NCBI GenBank assembly: GCA_021818945.1
Contig: JAKASV010000001.1
Location: 1 to 64,000, forward strand
DNA from: a bacterium
GTDB taxonomy: Bacteria; Babelota; Babeliae; Babelales; Vermiphilaceae
Direction: 5' to 3'
Length of the DNA stretch: 64,000 bases
The translations under genes were made by a program, and so were the position numbers. Below, one piece after another: positions 29,940-38,614 of this stretch (the stretch's first letter is position 1; each line of letters opens with the position of its first letter). A model generated the notes under the pieces. The model ran no database searches. It was not told where the DNA came from and saw only the letters and a list, made by a program, of their open reading frames with translations.

Positions 29940-30370
29940 ACAAAACACAAGATAATACAATTCTTTATGGATTGGATCAAGTCAGTCAGGTAGCCGCATA
30001 TATTAGGCGATTGATGCCTATTTGTTCCGTTATTACCTTCACAGGGCCGCTCGGTGCGGGAAAAACCACCATAATACGGGAGCTGTTGCATCAAGTTGGT
30101 GTTCAAGAACCGATAACAAGTCCAACTTTTACCTATATGAATGTATATACTAATAAGCTGGGTCAAAAGTTTTATCATTTTGATCTCTATCGTATTGATA
30201 GCCTGGATGCATTTTGTGAGGCAGGGTTTGACGAATATCTGTATCAGCCTCATAGCTGGGCATTGATAGAGTGGCCTGAGCATATCATGTCAATTCTCAC
30301 TCATGATGTCTGCCATCTTGTACTCGATTATGTAGATAATAAGCGCAAAATAAGTCATATAAGGGGCTAA
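29936..30370 (+). CDS. tsaE: tRNA threonylcarbamoyladenosine biosynthesis ATPase
   Basis: A 144-residue protein with Walker A G-P-L-G-A-G-K-T-T, the S-P-T-F-T-Y segment and the H-F-D-L-Y-R-I motif typical of TsaE (YjeE). With TsaB and TsaD it makes the t6A modification at A37 of ANN-decoding tRNAs. Neither partner is in the window. It overlaps the NYN gene by 4 bp. Confidence 0.95.
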   Translation: MNKTQDNTILYGLDQVSQVAAYIRRLMPICSVITFTGPLGAGKTTIIRELLHQVGVQEPITSPTFTYMNVYTNKLGQKFYHFDLYRIDSLDAFCEAGFDEYLYQPHSWALIEWPEHIMSILTHDVCHLVLDYVDNKRKISHIRG

Positions 30371-30474
30371 TCTTGCGCCCCTAAAAGCAGCCTTTTTGGG
30401 TTGAGCTTAATGAAGTATATGAGCGCTCGATCAGTGCAGAACAAAAAATTTTCTAAAAAAATATCAAAAGAAAG

Positions 30475-30503
30475 TTGAAATCAGTCAAAAAAAACAATAT
30501 CAT
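30475..30503 (+). promoter_or_regulatory. Putative promoter of the tRNA-Tyr/Gly/Thr cluster
   Basis: TTGAAA (30475-30480), a 17-nt spacer and TATCAT (30498-30503) lie about 34 nt upstream of tRNA-Tyr. Confidence 0.35.
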
Positions 30504-30536
30504 ATGCATATACATTAGTAGGTTTTGACATCATGT

Positions 30537-30621
30537 GGCGAGATTCCCGAGCGGTCAAAGGGGGCGGACTGTAAATCCGTTGTCTCAGACTTCGAAGGTT
30601 CGAATCCTTCTCTCGCCACCA
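30537..30621 (+). tRNA. tRNA-Tyr(GTA)
   Basis: GGCGAGA (30537-30543) pairs with TCTCGCC (30611-30617), followed by an encoded ACCA. The anticodon loop CTGTAAA gives GTA. It has a class II variable arm, as usual in bacterial tyrosine tRNA. It is the first of five clustered tRNAs. Confidence 0.96.
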
Positions 30622-30637
30622 GAAAAAATGTGAAGGT

Positions 30638-30713
30638 GCGGGAATAGCTCAATTGGTAGAGCGGCAGCCTTCCAAGCTGCAGGTTGCGGGTTCGAGACCC
30701 GTTTCCCGCTCCA
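30638..30713 (+). tRNA. tRNA-Gly(TCC)
   Basis: GCGGGAA pairs with TTCCCGC, followed by T and an encoded CCA. The anticodon loop CTTCCAA gives TCC. It is 16 nt after tRNA-Tyr. Its body is nearly identical to tRNA-Gly(CCC) at 26763, suggesting duplication. Confidence 0.96.
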
Positions 30714-30728
30714 GATAGTGAAATTGAA

Positions 30729-30804
30729 GCTGGCGTAGCTCAGTTGGTAGAGCAGCTGATTTGTAATCAGCAGGTCACTGGTTCAAGTCCAGTCGCCAGC
30801 TCCA
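30729..30804 (+). tRNA. tRNA-Thr(TGT)
   Basis: GCTGGCG (30729-30735) pairs with CGCCAGC (30794-30800), followed by T and an encoded CCA. The anticodon loop TTTGTAA gives TGT. Confidence 0.96.
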
Positions 30805-30863
30805 TAAATTAAACAGCGGGTTTTTGCAATAAAAAGTTGTTTTTTTAAATTTTTTATTTAATC

Positions 30864-30869
30864 TATAAT
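30864..30869 (+). promoter_or_regulatory. Putative -10 element before tRNA-Thr(GGT)/rpmG operon
   Basis: An exact TATAAT lies 22 nt upstream of the tRNA. The -35 position reads only TTTTTA in a long T-run, so this is a candidate. It would drive tRNA-Thr, rpmG, tRNA-Trp, secE and nusG. Confidence 0.35.
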
Positions 30870-30890
30870 AGATCAGGGATTAGGTTTGAG

Positions 30891-30966
30891 GCCCACGTAG
30901 CTCAGTCGGTAGAGCACTTCCTTGGTAAGGGAGAGGTCATCGGTTCAATCCCGATCGCGGGCTCCA
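30891..30966 (+). tRNA. tRNA-Thr(GGT)
   Basis: GCCCACG (30891-30897) pairs with CGCGGGC except for one A-C mismatch at the fifth pair, followed by T and an encoded CCA. The anticodon loop TTGGTAA gives GGT. In many bacteria this tRNA lies near rpmG, tRNA-Trp and secE, as here. Confidence 0.94.
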
Positions 30967-31006
30967 GCTTTTATATGATGGTTAAGGAACAGTTGTATAG
31001 GACGTC

Positions 31007-31165
31007 ATGGCAAAAAATAGAGTTACAACACATTTATCATGTGAAAATTGCAAGGAAAGAAACTATTCGCAGGTTGTTTCTAAAAAGCGAAAAGTCGGAT
31101 CCTTGGTTTTGAAAAAGTTTTGTTCGCGCTGTCGCATTCATACGTCACATAAAGAAACTAAATAG
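31007..31165 (+). CDS. rpmG: Ribosomal protein bL33
   Basis: A 52-residue protein with the L33 layout: an N-terminal C-E-N-C pair, an N-Y-S-Q-V-V-S-K-K-R strand, then K-K-F-C-S-R-C and a C-terminal H-K-E-T-K, which is the family hallmark. Both C-x-x-C pairs are kept, so this is the zinc-binding form. It lies between tRNA-Thr(GGT) and tRNA-Trp, upstream of secE, the standard bacterial order. A weak ribosome-binding site (AGGACGTC) precedes the ATG. Confidence 0.95.
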   Translation: MAKNRVTTHLSCENCKERNYSQVVSKKRKVGSLVLKKFCSRCRIHTSHKETK

Positions 31166-31174
31166 GTGTATGAT

Positions 31175-31251
31175 AGGCCAGTAGCTCGAATTGGTAGAGC
31201 GGCAGTCTCCAAAACTGCGGGTTGGGGGTTCGAATCCCTCCTGGCCTGCCA
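31175..31251 (+). tRNA. tRNA-Trp(CCA)
   Basis: AGGCCAG (31175-31181) pairs with CTGGCCT (31241-31247), followed by G and an encoded CCA. The anticodon loop CTCCAAA gives CCA. It starts 9 nt after the rpmG stop. Open frames crossing it on either strand are artefacts. Confidence 0.96.
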
Positions 31252-31322
31252 TAAAACGCGAGTTGTTGCTAAATTGGAAGATCGAGGGTTGTGATAACAC
31301 ATGTGAATTAGTGGAAAAACGG

Positions 31323-31523
31323 ATGAATATAATATCAAGTTCTAAGCAATTTCTGCATGAAGTGCGCGTTGAAATGTCAAAGGTCATCTGGCCTAGCTGG
31401 GATGAGTTTGTAGGTTCAACTATTGTTGTTTTATTTTTAGTCGCATTTTTTGCAATTTATCTGGGCCTCCTAGATGCAGTACTATCTGGAATTATCCGAT
31501 ATATCTTTAAAATTTCTATTTAA
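31323..31523 (+). CDS. secE: Preprotein translocase subunit SecE
   Basis: A 66-residue single-span SecE: an amphipathic helix E-V-R-V-E-M-S-K-V-I-W-P-S, the family signature W-P-[ST]-x-x-E, then one transmembrane helix (about 30-52). It clamps the SecY channel. The start is the ATG at 31323, because the longer open frame runs into tRNA-Trp. It is directly upstream of nusG, the standard order. Confidence 0.95.
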   Translation: MNIISSSKQFLHEVRVEMSKVIWPSWDEFVGSTIVVLFLVAFFAIYLGLLDAVLSGIIRYIFKISI

Positions 31524-31538
31524 TGGTAGGCAAGGTTT

Positions 31539-32057
31539 ATGAAACGCTGGTATGTAACCCAAGTGTATGCAGGATACGAAGAGCCCATTAAAAAAGATCT
31601 TATTCGTCGGATTAAAGAGTCAGGCCTAGAGGATTTAGTTGGTGAAATTTTGATTCCTTCGGTTAAGCTTAAGCAGTTTTTTGCAGTTGAAGAAGAGCAA
31701 GATGAGCAGCTTTTTCCAGGCTATATGCTTATTGAAATGGAGTTGACACCAGAGACTCAACGGTGTGTTTTGGCAAATCCACGTATTTTTAAGTTTTTGG
31801 GCGGTAAAGAACCTGTTCCGCTAACAAAAAAAGAAATCGATCGTGTGCTTGCCCAGGTCAAGGGTGAAGTCGCTGTAGTAGCTAAAAAGAGTGATTTGGT
31901 TATAGGTGGCGAAGTCACGATCAAGGAAGGGCCGTTTGAAAGCTTTGTTGGTGTAGTTGATAAAATTGATGAAGAAAATGAAAAGCTTACCGTTATGGTA
32001 AGTATTTTTGGCAGAATGACTCCTGTAGAATTGAGTTTTAATCAAGTTAAACAATGA
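31539..32057 (+). CDS. nusG: Transcription elongation/antitermination factor NusG
   Basis: A 172-residue protein: an N-terminal NGN domain (W-Y-V-T-Q-V-Y-A-G-Y-E, then F-P-G-Y-M-L-I-E-M) and a C-terminal KOW domain (I-K-E-G-P-F-E-S-F-V-G-V-V-D). It binds RNA polymerase and couples transcription to the ribosome or Rho. It is 15 nt downstream of secE and 15 nt upstream of rplK. Confidence 0.97.
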   Translation: MKRWYVTQVYAGYEEPIKKDLIRRIKESGLEDLVGEILIPSVKLKQFFAVEEEQDEQLFPGYMLIEMELTPETQRCVLANPRIFKFLGGKEPVPLTKKEIDRVLAQVKGEVAVVAKKSDLVIGGEVTIKEGPFESFVGVVDKIDEENEKLTVMVSIFGRMTPVELSFNQVKQ

Positions 32058-32072
32058 TTAGGTGGTTTTACC

Positions 32073-32498
32073 ATGGCAAAAGTAGTCAAAACGAAAATTA
32101 AGCTACAAATTCCTGGTGGGGCTGCGACCCCAGCGCCTCCTGTTGGCTCGTCCTTGGGACAACATGGCGTTAATATTATGGAATTTTGTAAGCAATTTAA
32201 TGCCAGAACGGCCGACCGACGAGGCGAAACGGTTCCTGTCCAAATAACTGTGTATGAGGATAGAACCTTTGATTTTATTATTAAAACGCCGCCGGTAACT
32301 GAGTTGATAAAGAAAAAAATCAAGATTGATAAAGGTTCTTCAAGGCCCCACGAACAAAAGGTCGGTAAAATTTCGTGGCGAGATATTGAGGATATTGCCA
32401 AGATCAAGCTTCCTGATCTAAACGCTTTTGACATAGAGCAGGCAAAAAAGATAGTGGCAGGTAGTGCCAGAAGTATGGGTGTTGATGTAGTTGACTAA
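32073..32498 (+). CDS. rplK: Ribosomal protein uL11
   Basis: A 141-residue L11 with [15 protein letters not shown] near the N-terminus and the conserved C-terminal G-S-A-R-S-M-G-V. It binds the 23S GTPase centre. It follows nusG in the conserved operon order. Confidence 0.98.
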   Translation: MAKVVKTKIKLQIPGGAATPAPPVGSSLGQHGVNIMEFCKQFNARTADRRGETVPVQITVYEDRTFDFIIKTPPVTELIKKKIKIDKGSSRPHEQKVGKISWRDIEDIAKIKLPDLNAFDIEQAKKIVAGSARSMGVDVVD

Positions 32499-32523
32499 GT
32501 AGAGGTTATTGGGAACAAGTACG

Positions 32524-33222
32524 ATGTCTAAGCATGGGAAAAAATACGAAAAAGCCCGACAACAAGTTCCGCCAGGCCAGGTATTTTCTGTAAAGGAAGC
32601 TTTGGCTAAAATGAAAGGATTGGCGTACGCCAAGTTCGACGAGACGGTTGATGTCGATGTTAATGTTGGTATCGATCCATCAAAAGGCGAGCAGGTAGTC
32701 CGCGGTTCTCTTGTTTTGCCTCATGGCCGTGGCAAACAAGTTAAAGTTCTTGTTTTTGCTAAAGGCGAATTTGCCGATCAAGCAAAAAAAGCCGGTGCCG
32801 ATTATGTCGGAGCTGAAGATCTTATAGAAAAGATTAGCGGTGGCTGGATGGACTTTAATTTTGCTGTAGCTACGCCAGATCTTATGGGGCTTGTTGGTAA
32901 ATTGGCAAAATTTCTTGGTCCAAGAGGATTGTTGCCTAATAAAAAGTTAGGTACAGTCACTTTTGAAGTAGGAAATGTTGTAACTGATTTAAAGCGTGGG
33001 CAGTTGTTCTTTAAGAATGACAAAAATGGTATAGTGCATTTTTCGATAGGCAAAGTTTCCTTTGATGAAAATAAGCTTTATGACAATCTCGTTACATTTA
33101 TTAAGAGTTTGTCTTCCGCAAAGCCAGCTTCTTCCAAAGGTAAATTTCTTAAAAAGGTCACGGTTTCCTCAACTATGGGTCCTGGCTTTGCCGTAAGTCC
33201 GGATGAAATTTTACAGGCTTAA
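32524..33222 (+). CDS. rplA: Ribosomal protein uL1
   Basis: A 232-residue L1 with the signature around D-V-N-V-G-I-D and L-G-P-R-G-L-L-P-N-K-K-L-G-T-V-T. It forms the L1 stalk and in many bacteria represses its own operon. I choose the ATG at 32524, giving the usual MSKHGKKY start; a TTG five codons upstream has a nearer GAGGT, so the start is slightly uncertain. Confidence 0.97.
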   Translation: MSKHGKKYEKARQQVPPGQVFSVKEALAKMKGLAYAKFDETVDVDVNVGIDPSKGEQVVRGSLVLPHGRGKQVKVLVFAKGEFADQAKKAGADYVGAEDLIEKISGGWMDFNFAVATPDLMGLVGKLAKFLGPRGLLPNKKLGTVTFEVGNVVTDLKRGQLFFKNDKNGIVHFSIGKVSFDENKLYDNLVTFIKSLSSAKPASSKGKFLKKVTVSSTMGPGFAVSPDEILQA

Positions 33223-33234
33223 TGAGGTGAAGTT

Positions 33235-33753
33235 ATGAATCGACAAGAGAAAGAAACCGTTATTTCAGTCCTTAAAGAAGATTTTGCACATAGTACTGGG
33301 CTGTTTATTGTTGGCTATCGTGGTATGACAGTTGCTCAGATGCAAAATTTGCGTAAAAAGGTTCGTCAAAATCAAGGGCACCTAAAAGTTGCCAAAGTTC
33401 GTTTGGTCAAGCGTGCAATTGAAGGCTTACCAGGCAGTGAAGACCTTGCTCCTTTGTTAAGGGAGCAAGTAGCATTAGTTTTTGCAGAAAAGGAATCACC
33501 TGCTATTGCAAAAGTCATTAATGATTTTGCAAAAGAGAATGAGGCCTTGAAGATTGTTGCAGGATATATTGATGCAGCTGTATTGCCAGCTAATGCTGTA
33601 AGCCGCATTGCTTTATTACCTTCACGAGAAATTTTGCTTGCTCAATTGTGTGGCACATTAAAGGCGCCTATGTCGCGCTTGGTTGGTCTGTTTTCTGGAA
33701 TGCAAACTAAGTTGGTTGTTGTGGTAAAACAGATTGAACAAAAGAAGCAATAA
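33235..33753 (+). CDS. rplJ: Ribosomal protein uL10
   Basis: A 172-residue L10 with the N-terminal R-G-M-T-V-A-Q-M-x-x-L-R-K segment and C-terminal helices that carry L7/L12. Only 12 nt separate it from rplA, so the long L10 leader that mediates autoregulation in many bacteria is not present; control must be elsewhere. AGGTGAAGTT supplies the ribosome-binding site. Confidence 0.97.
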   Translation: MNRQEKETVISVLKEDFAHSTGLFIVGYRGMTVAQMQNLRKKVRQNQGHLKVAKVRLVKRAIEGLPGSEDLAPLLREQVALVFAEKESPAIAKVINDFAKENEALKIVAGYIDAAVLPANAVSRIALLPSREILLAQLCGTLKAPMSRLVGLFSGMQTKLVVVVKQIEQKKQ

Positions 33754-33819
33754 AGCTTTGTTAAATTAGAATTTTATTGAATCGCTTATTTGTATAATTA
33801 TTGTTGTATGGAGAATGCT

Positions 33820-34206
33820 ATGGCATCGAAAAATATTGAAAAAGTTGTAGAACTAATTGACGGCATGCCGATGTTGGAAATTGCTGATTTAGTCAAGACA
33901 TTAGAAGAAAAGTACGGTGTTTCTAGTGCAATGCCTATGATGGCAGCAGCACCTGTTGCCGCAGCTGCAGTAGCACCAGCCGCAGAAGAAAAAGCACAAT
34001 ATAAAGTAACTTTGCAAGAGGGCGGTGCTGATAAGGTAAAATCAATCAAGGCGTTGCGCCAGGTTGTTCCTACATTGAACTTGACTGATGCAAAAAAAGC
34101 TGTTGAAGGTGCTCCTACTGTCATCGCTGAAGCTGCTCCTAAAGAAGACGCAGAAAAGATGAAAAAAGTATTGGAAGAGGCCGGAGCCAAAGTACAGCTT
34201 GCATAA
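33820..34206 (+). CDS. rplL: Ribosomal protein bL12 (L7/L12)
   Basis: A 128-residue L12: an N-terminal dimerisation domain (S-K-N-I-E-K-V-V-E-L-I), an Ala/Pro-rich hinge (residues about 36-55) and the C-terminal domain K-I-K-x-I-K-x-L-R-Q-V-V-P-x-L-N-L-x-x-A-K. I choose the ATG at 33820, with GGAG 6 nt upstream, giving MASKNIEK. It recruits translation factors to the ribosome. Confidence 0.97.
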   Translation: MASKNIEKVVELIDGMPMLEIADLVKTLEEKYGVSSAMPMMAAAPVAAAAVAPAAEEKAQYKVTLQEGGADKVKSIKALRQVVPTLNLTDAKKAVEGAPTVIAEAAPKEDAEKMKKVLEEAGAKVQLA

Positions 34207-34288
34207 ACTTTTTGTTCTTAATTAAATACCTATTATTTAATAGGCGTATTGTCGATATACTATGTAGCCATAACGGGGAGCTGCTTTA

Positions 34289-37200
34289 ATGTCTGACTTG
34301 CGTGCTGGCAAGCTTAATATTCGTAAATCCTTCGGAAAGATCAAGGATCTGGTATCGGTACCAGATTTAATAGCTATTCAATCGTCATCTTTCAATGATT
34401 TTGTTCAATTGGATTACCTTTCTGAGGAACGTAAATCAATTGGCCTTGAAAAGGCATTGAGGGATATTTTTCCCATTGATTATGAAGATAAGATGTCATT
34501 AGAATATGTAAGCTATGAATTGGGGCATTGGGCCTGCAATTGTGGCGAGTTGGTTGGTATTGCACATCGTTATAGATGGCAATGCTCCTCGTGTAATGCA
34601 TCAGATTGTTCTCGATTGGTTGATGATGTTCATTGTCCAAAATGTAAAAAGAAAACAGCACGCTACGTGACGTGTCCACATTGTTTGTCACGTGTTGTTG
34701 TTCAAATGCCTATGACTCTTGAAGAGTGTAGATCAAGTGAACAAACATTTTCGATGCCATTAAAAGTTAAAGTGCAGTTGATCACTTGGGCAAAAGATCC
34801 TGCTGGTAATCGCGTTGTGCGGGATGCTAAAGAACAATCGATATTTTTTGCAGACCTCCCCGTTATGGCAGACCTCTATGAAGAAGGAGGTCGATTTAAG
34901 CTCGGTAATTTAGGAACATTTTTAATTAGCGGTGTAGATCGTGTTATTGTAAGTCAATTGCATCGCTCACCAGGTGTTATTTTTGCCCAAAGTAAAAAAA
35001 CTAAAGATTATCGTGGTCGTCCATATTACTTGGCGCGTATTATTCCAATGCGTGGCTCATGGATCGATTTTGAATTTGATAGCAATGATTATCTTTATGT
35101 ACGAATAGATAAAAAGAAGAAAGTGTTAGTTACTACCTTCTTGCAAGCACTTGGAATTGCCCGCGATGAAATCATTGCGAGTTTTTATTCTTTTGATCTT
35201 ATACATGAAAAAAATGGTGTCTTCTTTAAAAATATTGATGAAAGCATTTTAGGACAACGTATTGAACGTGATATGTTGCCAGAAAAGCTCGAAGAAGAAT
35301 ATTTGGGTAAACGTATTACTCAGGAATTGTTGCATAGGTTCAAAGAAGCTGGTGTTAAACGTTTATCATTACGGACATCGAGTCTCTTGAACCGTGTATT
35401 TGGACGTGATGTTATTGATCCACAATCAGGGGAAGTTGTTGTAGAGCAGGGGCTAGTTTTTAATGAAGAACATTATGAAAGATTTAAAAAATTTCCTTCT
35501 TTAACTTTTGAATTAGTACAAACGGCTGGTTATGTTCAGCAACCTACTATTGCCACTACCTTGGCCCAAGATCGTACTTTTTCTCAGGATGAGGCGCTTA
35601 AAGATATTCATGCAAAATTATGGCCAGGTGATGCTTCATCAATAAAAGAAATTAAAGAACGTTTTGAAGGTTTGTTCTATAATCCACGATTATATGATTT
35701 GACGACCGTTGGTCGAATCCGTATGAATAGAAAACTTGGACTTTCTATTCCTGATGCGACGACAGTTCTTACTAAAGAAGATATTAACGCCACAATTCAG
35801 TATATTATTAACCTTCGCGAACGTGGTGAGGGCGAGTTAGATGATATTGATCATTTAGGCAATCGTCGTGTTAGGCTTGTTGGCGAACTTATGACTACGC
35901 AATTATATGTTGGATTGACACGTGTTGAGCGTATTGTTCGCGAACGTTTCAGAAGTCAAGATCTCCATGGTGCTTTGATGCCGCAAGATTTCTTGAATGT
36001 ACGGCCATTGAGTATTATCTTACGTGAATTCTTTGGATTGGGTCAGTTGTCTCAGCCGGTTGATCAAACAAATCCACTATCTGAAATTGCTCACAAGCGT
36101 AGACTTTCAGCTCTCGGGCCCGGTGGTGTTATGAAGGATCGAGCGACATTTGAGATTCGTGACGTTCATACATCCCACTATGGTCGTATTTGTCCTATAG
36201 AAACGCCAGAAGGTCAAACCATAGGGTTAATTTCGTCATTATCGACTTATGCAATGGTTAATGACCTTGGCTTTATCGAAACTGGTTACTGTCCGATTGT
36301 TAATAAAAAGATTCAGGATAAAGTTGAATTCTTAGATGCCTTTGATGAGGCTCATTGTTATATAGCTCAGGCTGATGCAGTTGATCCAAAATCGGGCAAG
36401 CTTATTAATGATAAAGTACTTGTTCGGCATCAAGGTAACTATGTCTTTGTAGAGGCAGAAAAAGTCAATTATGTTGATTTATCTCCAAAACAATTGGTTT
36501 CAGTGTCTTCTGCTTTGATTCCATTCTTGGAACATGATGACGCAGTTCGTGCCTTGATGGGTGCAAACATGCAACGTCAGGCGGTTCCGATCATCCAGCC
36601 TCAAGCGCCACGAGTTGCGACTGGCATGGAAGGATTTATTGTAAAAGCTTCCGGCTCTATTTTGATAGCCCGTCGATCTGGTGTGGTTGAATACGTATCC
36701 GCTGAAAAAATTGTTGTCCGAGCTGATCAAGATCAATTTAAAGATGTTGATGATTGGATTGCTCGCGGTATCGATGTCTATAATTTGCGTAAGTTCCAAG
36801 GTTCTAGTTATAGCACGTGGATTCATCAGTCGCCAATAGTCAATGTTGGTGATCGTGTTCAAAAAGGTGATAACCTTACCAATGGGTCTGCTATAGTAAA
36901 TGGGGAATTGGCCTTGGGGTCTAATTTGCTTGTCGCATTTATGCCATGGCATGGATACAACTTTGAGGATGCAATAGTATTAAATAAACGTTTAGTTGCT
37001 GAGGATGTATTAACCTCTGTTCATATAGATGAATATGTTGTAGATGCGCGCGAGACTAAGCTTGGTCCTGAAGAAATTACAAAAGATATTCCTAATGTAA
37101 GCGCTACTATGCTGGAAAGTCTCGATGAAGATGGTATCGTACGTATTGGCACACGTGTAAAGCCGGGCGATATTCTTGTTGGCAAAGTTACGCTCAAGGG

Positions 37201-38614
37201 TGATATTCAGTATTCCCCTGAAGAAAAATTGCTTCGTGCAATCTTTGGAGAAAAATCACGCGAGGTGCGCGATACATCTTTGCGAGTTCCACCTGGAGCA
37301 GAAGGTACCGTTATCGAGGTAAAAGTTTTTTCGCGTAGTGGTATACGAAAAGACAAGCGATATCGTGAAGAAATTAACAAGCAAATAAATAAACTTGAAG
37401 CTGAGTTTAATGCTCGCATCTCATTTTTAGAAAAGATGCTTATTGATCAGATTATTGATAAGCTATCAGGCCAATATGCTGGAACAGGTGTTGTCAAGTC
37501 CTTACTCAAAAAAGATCTGTTTGATGCAGAAGCTCTTAGAGCCAAGACATTGGTTGAATTGTTTGTTATAAAAGCTAAAGAAAAAGAGATTAATCATTTT
37601 ATTGCTCAACTTAAAGAGGCTTTTGATAAACAAGTTATGGCTCTTAATGGCTTAAAGCAAGAATGTATTAATAAACTTAAAAAACGTGATACATTGCCAT
37701 CGGGTGTTATCAAAGTTGTCAAAGTATACATCTCGATGAAACGACCTATTTCAGTTGGTGACAAAATTGCAGGTCGCCATGGAAACAAGGGTGTAGTTTC
37801 AACAATTGTGCCGCGCGAAGATATGCCGTATCTTGACGATGGTACATCAGTTGACATTGTGCTCAATCCTTTGGGTGTTCCATCTCGAATGAACGTTGGT
37901 CAGATTTTGGAAACATCATTGGGTCTTGCTGGTTGGAAAATCGGCAAGGAAATGGCTGAAAAAATTAAAGATCAAAGTCTCAAGTTTGTCAGAAAAGAGC
38001 TTGAAAACTATGTTGGTGCTGATTTAGTTACATCTATTGAGTCTGCCATGGGGGAAGAGGGCTTGATTGAATTTGCACAAAAGATAGCCCGCACTGGTAT
38101 GTTCTATGAAACGCCTGTGTTTGATGGCGCTCAGTGGGAAACTGATATCAAGCCGTTATTACGAAAGCTTAATTTGCCAGAAACAGGTACATTTAAGCTG
38201 CGAGATGGCCGAACAGGTCTATATTTTGATCAGCCCGTTACTGTTGGCTCCATTTACATGATGAAATTAAACCATATGGTTGATGATAAACTGCATGCCC
38301 GTTCTGTTGGTCCTTACTCGCTGGTTACGCAGCAACCACTTGGTGGTAAAGCTCAACTTGGTGGGCAGCGTTTGGGCGAAATGGAAGTGTGGGCATTGGA
38401 AGCACATGGGGCAGCCTATACTTTGCAGGAGATGTTGACTTACAAATCGGATGATGTTGCAGGTCGACATAAAGTCTATGAAGCGATTGTTCGTGGTGAA
38501 GAAGTTCCTGAGCCTGGAGTGCCAGAGTCCTTTAACGTCTTGATTAAAGAATTACAAAGCTTAGGCATACAGGTTGATTTACTCAAGACTGGCAAGGAGA
38601 AAATCAGTGAATAG
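34289..38614 (+). CDS. rpoB: RNA polymerase beta subunit with zinc-ribbon-like insertion
   Basis: A 1441-residue beta subunit. Canonical regions are present: Q-L-H-R-S-P-G-V-I-F-A, the rifampicin-region segment G-Q-L-S-Q-P-V-D-Q-T-N-P-L-S-E-I-A-H-K-R-R, and the C-terminal M-E-V-W-A-L-E-A-H-G-A. Unusual: between S-Y-E-L-G (78) and L-E-E-C (147) there is an extra segment of about 60 residues with Cys at 83/85, 99/102, 107, 116/119 and 129/132. In other bacteria a tract of about a dozen residues joins these landmarks. A small hairpin (34229-34244, 6-bp stem) lies upstream of the ATG and could attenuate or process the rplL-rpoB transcript. It overlaps rpoC at the 3' end. Confidence 0.98.
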   Translation: MSDLRAGKLNIRKSFGKIKDLVSVPDLIAIQSSSFNDFVQLDYLSEERKSIGLEKALRDIFPIDYEDKMSLEYVSYELGHWACNCGELVGIAHRYRWQCSSCNASDCSRLVDDVHCPKCKKKTARYVTCPHCLSRVVVQMPMTLEECRSSEQTFSMPLKVKVQLITWAKDPAGNRVVRDAKEQSIFFADLPVMADLYEEGGRFKLGNLGTFLISGVDRVIVSQLHRSPGVIFAQSKKTKDYRGRPYYLARIIPMRGSWIDFEFDSNDYLYVRIDKKKKVLVTTFLQALGIARDEIIASFYSFDLIHEKNGVFFKNIDESILGQRIERDMLPEKLEEEYLGKRITQELLHRFKEAGVKRLSLRTSSLLNRVFGRDVIDPQSGEVVVEQGLVFNEEHYERFKKFPSLTFELVQTAGYVQQPTIATTLAQDRTFSQDEALKDIHAKLWPGDASSIKEIKERFEGLFYNPRLYDLTTVGRIRMNRKLGLSIPDATTVLTKEDINATIQYIINLRERGEGELDDIDHLGNRRVRLVGELMTTQLYVGLTRVERIVRERFRSQDLHGALMPQDFLNVRPLSIILREFFGLGQLSQPVDQTNPLSEIAHKRRLSALGPGGVMKDRATFEIRDVHTSHYGRICPIETPEGQTIGLISSLSTYAMVNDLGFIETGYCPIVNKKIQDKVEFLDAFDEAHCYIAQADAVDPKSGKLINDKVLVRHQGNYVFVEAEKVNYVDLSPKQLVSVSSALIPFLEHDDAVRALMGANMQRQAVPIIQPQAPRVATGMEGFIVKASGSILIARRSGVVEYVSAEKIVVRADQDQFKDVDDWIARGIDVYNLRKFQGSSYSTWIHQSPIVNVGDRVQKGDNLTNGSAIVNGELALGSNLLVAFMPWHGYNFEDAIVLNKRLVAEDVLTSVHIDEYVVDARETKLGPEEITKDIPNVSATMLESLDEDGIVRIGTRVKPGDILVGKVTLKGDIQYSPEEKLLRAIFGEKSREVRDTSLRVPPGAEGTVIEVKVFSRSGIRKDKRYREEINKQINKLEAEFNARISFLEKMLIDQIIDKLSGQYAGTGVVKSLLKKDLFDAEALRAKTLVELFVIKAKEKEINHFIAQLKEAFDKQVMALNGLKQECINKLKKRDTLPSGVIKVVKVYISMKRPISVGDKIAGRHGNKGVVSTIVPREDMPYLDDGTSVDIVLNPLGVPSRMNVGQILETSLGLAGWKIGKEMAEKIKDQSLKFVRKELENYVGADLVTSIESAMGEEGLIEFAQKIARTGMFYETPVFDGAQWETDIKPLLRKLNLPETGTFKLRDGRTGLYFDQPVTVGSIYMMKLNHMVDDKLHARSVGPYSLVTQQPLGGKAQLGGQRLGEMEVWALEAHGAAYTLQEMLTYKSDDVAGRHKVYEAIVRGEEVPEPGVPESFNVLIKELQSLGIQVDLLKTGKEKISE

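Noticed and set aside
30361..30395. Hairpin at the tsaE stop
   Set aside because: The six-pair stem has no U-tract after it, so I do not call it a terminator.
31138..31387. Two minus-strand frames over tRNA-Trp and secE
   Set aside because: They are antisense of tRNA-Trp (G-Q-E-G-F-E-P-P) and overlap confirmed genes.
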